Positions 5,720-6,370 of a stretch of DNA of 6,370 bases are shown piece after piece; position 1 is the first letter of the stretch; each line of letters starts with the position of its first letter. The translations under genes were made by a program, and so were the position numbers. This stretch comes from Clostridiales bacterium (GTDB taxonomy: Bacteria; Bacillota; Clostridia; Lachnospirales; Lachnospiraceae): NCBI GenBank assembly GCA_020859965.1, contig JAJBVF010000164.1, forward strand, positions 1-6,370. Direction: 5' to 3'. The notes under the pieces are model-generated. The model did no database searches, was not told the DNA's origin, and saw nothing but the letters and a program-made list of their open reading frames with translations.

Positions 5720-6157
5720 ATGGATATAAATTTCAGAATAATGAACTCTGATGATAAAGACGAGGTTCTCACAATGATGCGGACTTTCTATGCTTCGCCC
5801 GCTTTGTACACAAACGGTTCCGAAGAAATCTTTCGAAATGATTTTAATAGTTGCGTAAATGACAACCCATATCTGGAAGGATATATTTTTGAATCGAATG
5901 GCTGCATTTGCGGCTATTCCATGATAGCAAAAAGTTTTTCAACCGAATTCGGAAAACCCTGTATCTGGATAGAGGATATCTATTTAAAAGAAAGCAACCG
6001 TGGAATGGGGATCGGGGAACAATTTTTCGACTTCCTTGAAAAGCAATATACGGATGTGATCTTTCGTCTGGAAGCAGAAAAGGATAACGCACCGGCGATC
6101 CACCTGTATCAGAAAAAAGGCTATGAATTGATACCATATCTGGAAATGAAAAAATGA
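5720..6157 (+). CDS. GNAT-family N-acetyltransferase
   Basis: This is a single-domain acetyltransferase of 145 residues, normal for the family, which moves an acetyl group from acetyl-CoA to an amine; the acceptor cannot be told from sequence. The acetyl-CoA binding motif A is at about 90-110: the strand CIWIEDIYLKE followed by the pyrophosphate loop RGMGIG, matching R/QxxGxG/A. Motif B follows as NAPAIHLYQKKGYEL near 122-136, the usual helix-strand that ends the fold. The start at 5720 is preceded by GGGGG about 12 bases upstream, a rather long spacing. The next ATG, at residue 8, has no better site. The gene is divergent from the lacI-type gene and convergent with the methyltransferase gene, so it is probably a stand-alone unit with its own promoter and terminator, unrelated to sugar uptake. 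Confidence 0.85.
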   Translation: MDINFRIMNSDDKDEVLTMMRTFYASPALYTNGSEEIFRNDFNSCVNDNPYLEGYIFESNGCICGYSMIAKSFSTEFGKPCIWIEDIYLKESNRGMGIGEQFFDFLEKQYTDVIFRLEAEKDNAPAIHLYQKKGYELIPYLEMKK

Positions 6158-6205
6158 CACAGCCTGCCATAGTTATTACTCGCAGCAAAACCTGATCCAC
6201 CGGGC

Positions 6206-6231
6206 AGCGGGGATTTCCCCGCTATTTTTTT
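6206..6231 (+). terminator. Rho-independent terminator of the GNAT gene
   Basis: AGCGGGG (6206-6212) and CCCCGCT (6217-6223) form a perfect 7-bp stem with an ATTT loop, followed by A and seven T residues. It is 48 bases past the GNAT stop. Its T-run overlaps the TAA of the convergent methyltransferase gene. On the minus strand no T-run follows the stem, so it should terminate mainly the plus-strand transcript. Confidence 0.9.
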
Positions 6232-6370
6232 ATCCTGCCCGCATGACGAGGGCGACGCTTTCCACATGGCACGAATTTGCAAACATTTCCGTCGGACAGA
6301 CTTTTTTCAGCTCATATCCGCCCGCGCACAGGTACTTCAGATCCCGGGCCAGTGTAGCGGAATCGCAGCT
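6230..6370 (-). CDS. rlmD: 23S rRNA (uracil-5-)-methyltransferase, RlmD/RumA family, C-terminal part
   Basis: This fragment is the last 46 residues of an S-adenosylmethionine-dependent enzyme that methylates C5 of uridine in 23S rRNA. The 5' part lies beyond the window. SCDSATLARDLKYL at the start matches the family motif (V)SCxxxTLARDL, whose Cys is the catalytic nucleophile; here it is residue 2 of the visible fragment. The C-terminal HVESVALVMRAG matches the usual HVE-containing end strand. The stop is TAA at 6232-6230, inside the T-run of the convergent terminator. In Gram-positive bacteria one such enzyme (RlmCD) may modify two rRNA sites, and a tRNA-modifying paralogue is an alternative, so the exact target position is not certain. 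Confidence 0.88.
   Translation of the reverse strand, partial: SCDSATLARDLKYLCAGGYELKKVCPTEMFANSCHVESVALVMRAG

Overview
The window looks like the chromosome of a low-to-mid GC Gram-positive gut-type bacterium (Bacillota, most likely Clostridia/Lachnospiraceae). The evidence is AGGAGG-type ribosome binding sites, sigma-A promoters with 17-bp spacers, a CUT1 sugar transporter of the Firmicutes MalXCD kind with no ATPase gene beside it, and a Gram-positive RlmD/RumA-type rRNA methyltransferase at the right edge. Genus cannot be fixed from the sequence alone.

Layout. Nearly everything from 1 to 5356 is on the minus strand and reads right to left: a LacI-family regulator (5356-4343), a maltose/maltodextrin-type solute-binding protein gene malE (4075-2810) interrupted by an in-frame TAG, then the permeases malF (2479-1019) and malG (1019-165), which overlap by one base, and the first 65 bases of an unidentified downstream gene. 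To the right, a GNAT acetyltransferase gene (5720-6157, plus strand) converges on the 3' end of a 23S rRNA uracil-5-methyltransferase gene (6370-6230, minus strand), with a clear terminator between them.

Control. The malE and lacI promoters have nearly the same architecture. Each has a -35 and -10 box 17 bp apart, with a GCGCAACCGTTT operator about 10 bp past the -10 box. A third operator copy lies 128 bp upstream of the malE operator. I infer that the LacI-type protein represses the transporter operon and itself, and that sugar relieves it. A rho-independent terminator sits just after malE and could lower malFG expression relative to malE.

Most unusual parts. (1) The 330-base malE-malF gap holds a dense set of long helices (2515-2730). 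Three of them contain G-U pairs that hold only if the plus strand is the RNA, i.e. antisense to the operon. This points to a structured RNA or a mobile structured repeat that I do not recognise. (2) malE is otherwise full length (421 codons) but has an amber codon at position 234. Either the transporter is inactivated in this strain, the stop is suppressed, or the base is a sequencing error. No other complete gene in the window uses TAG as its stop.
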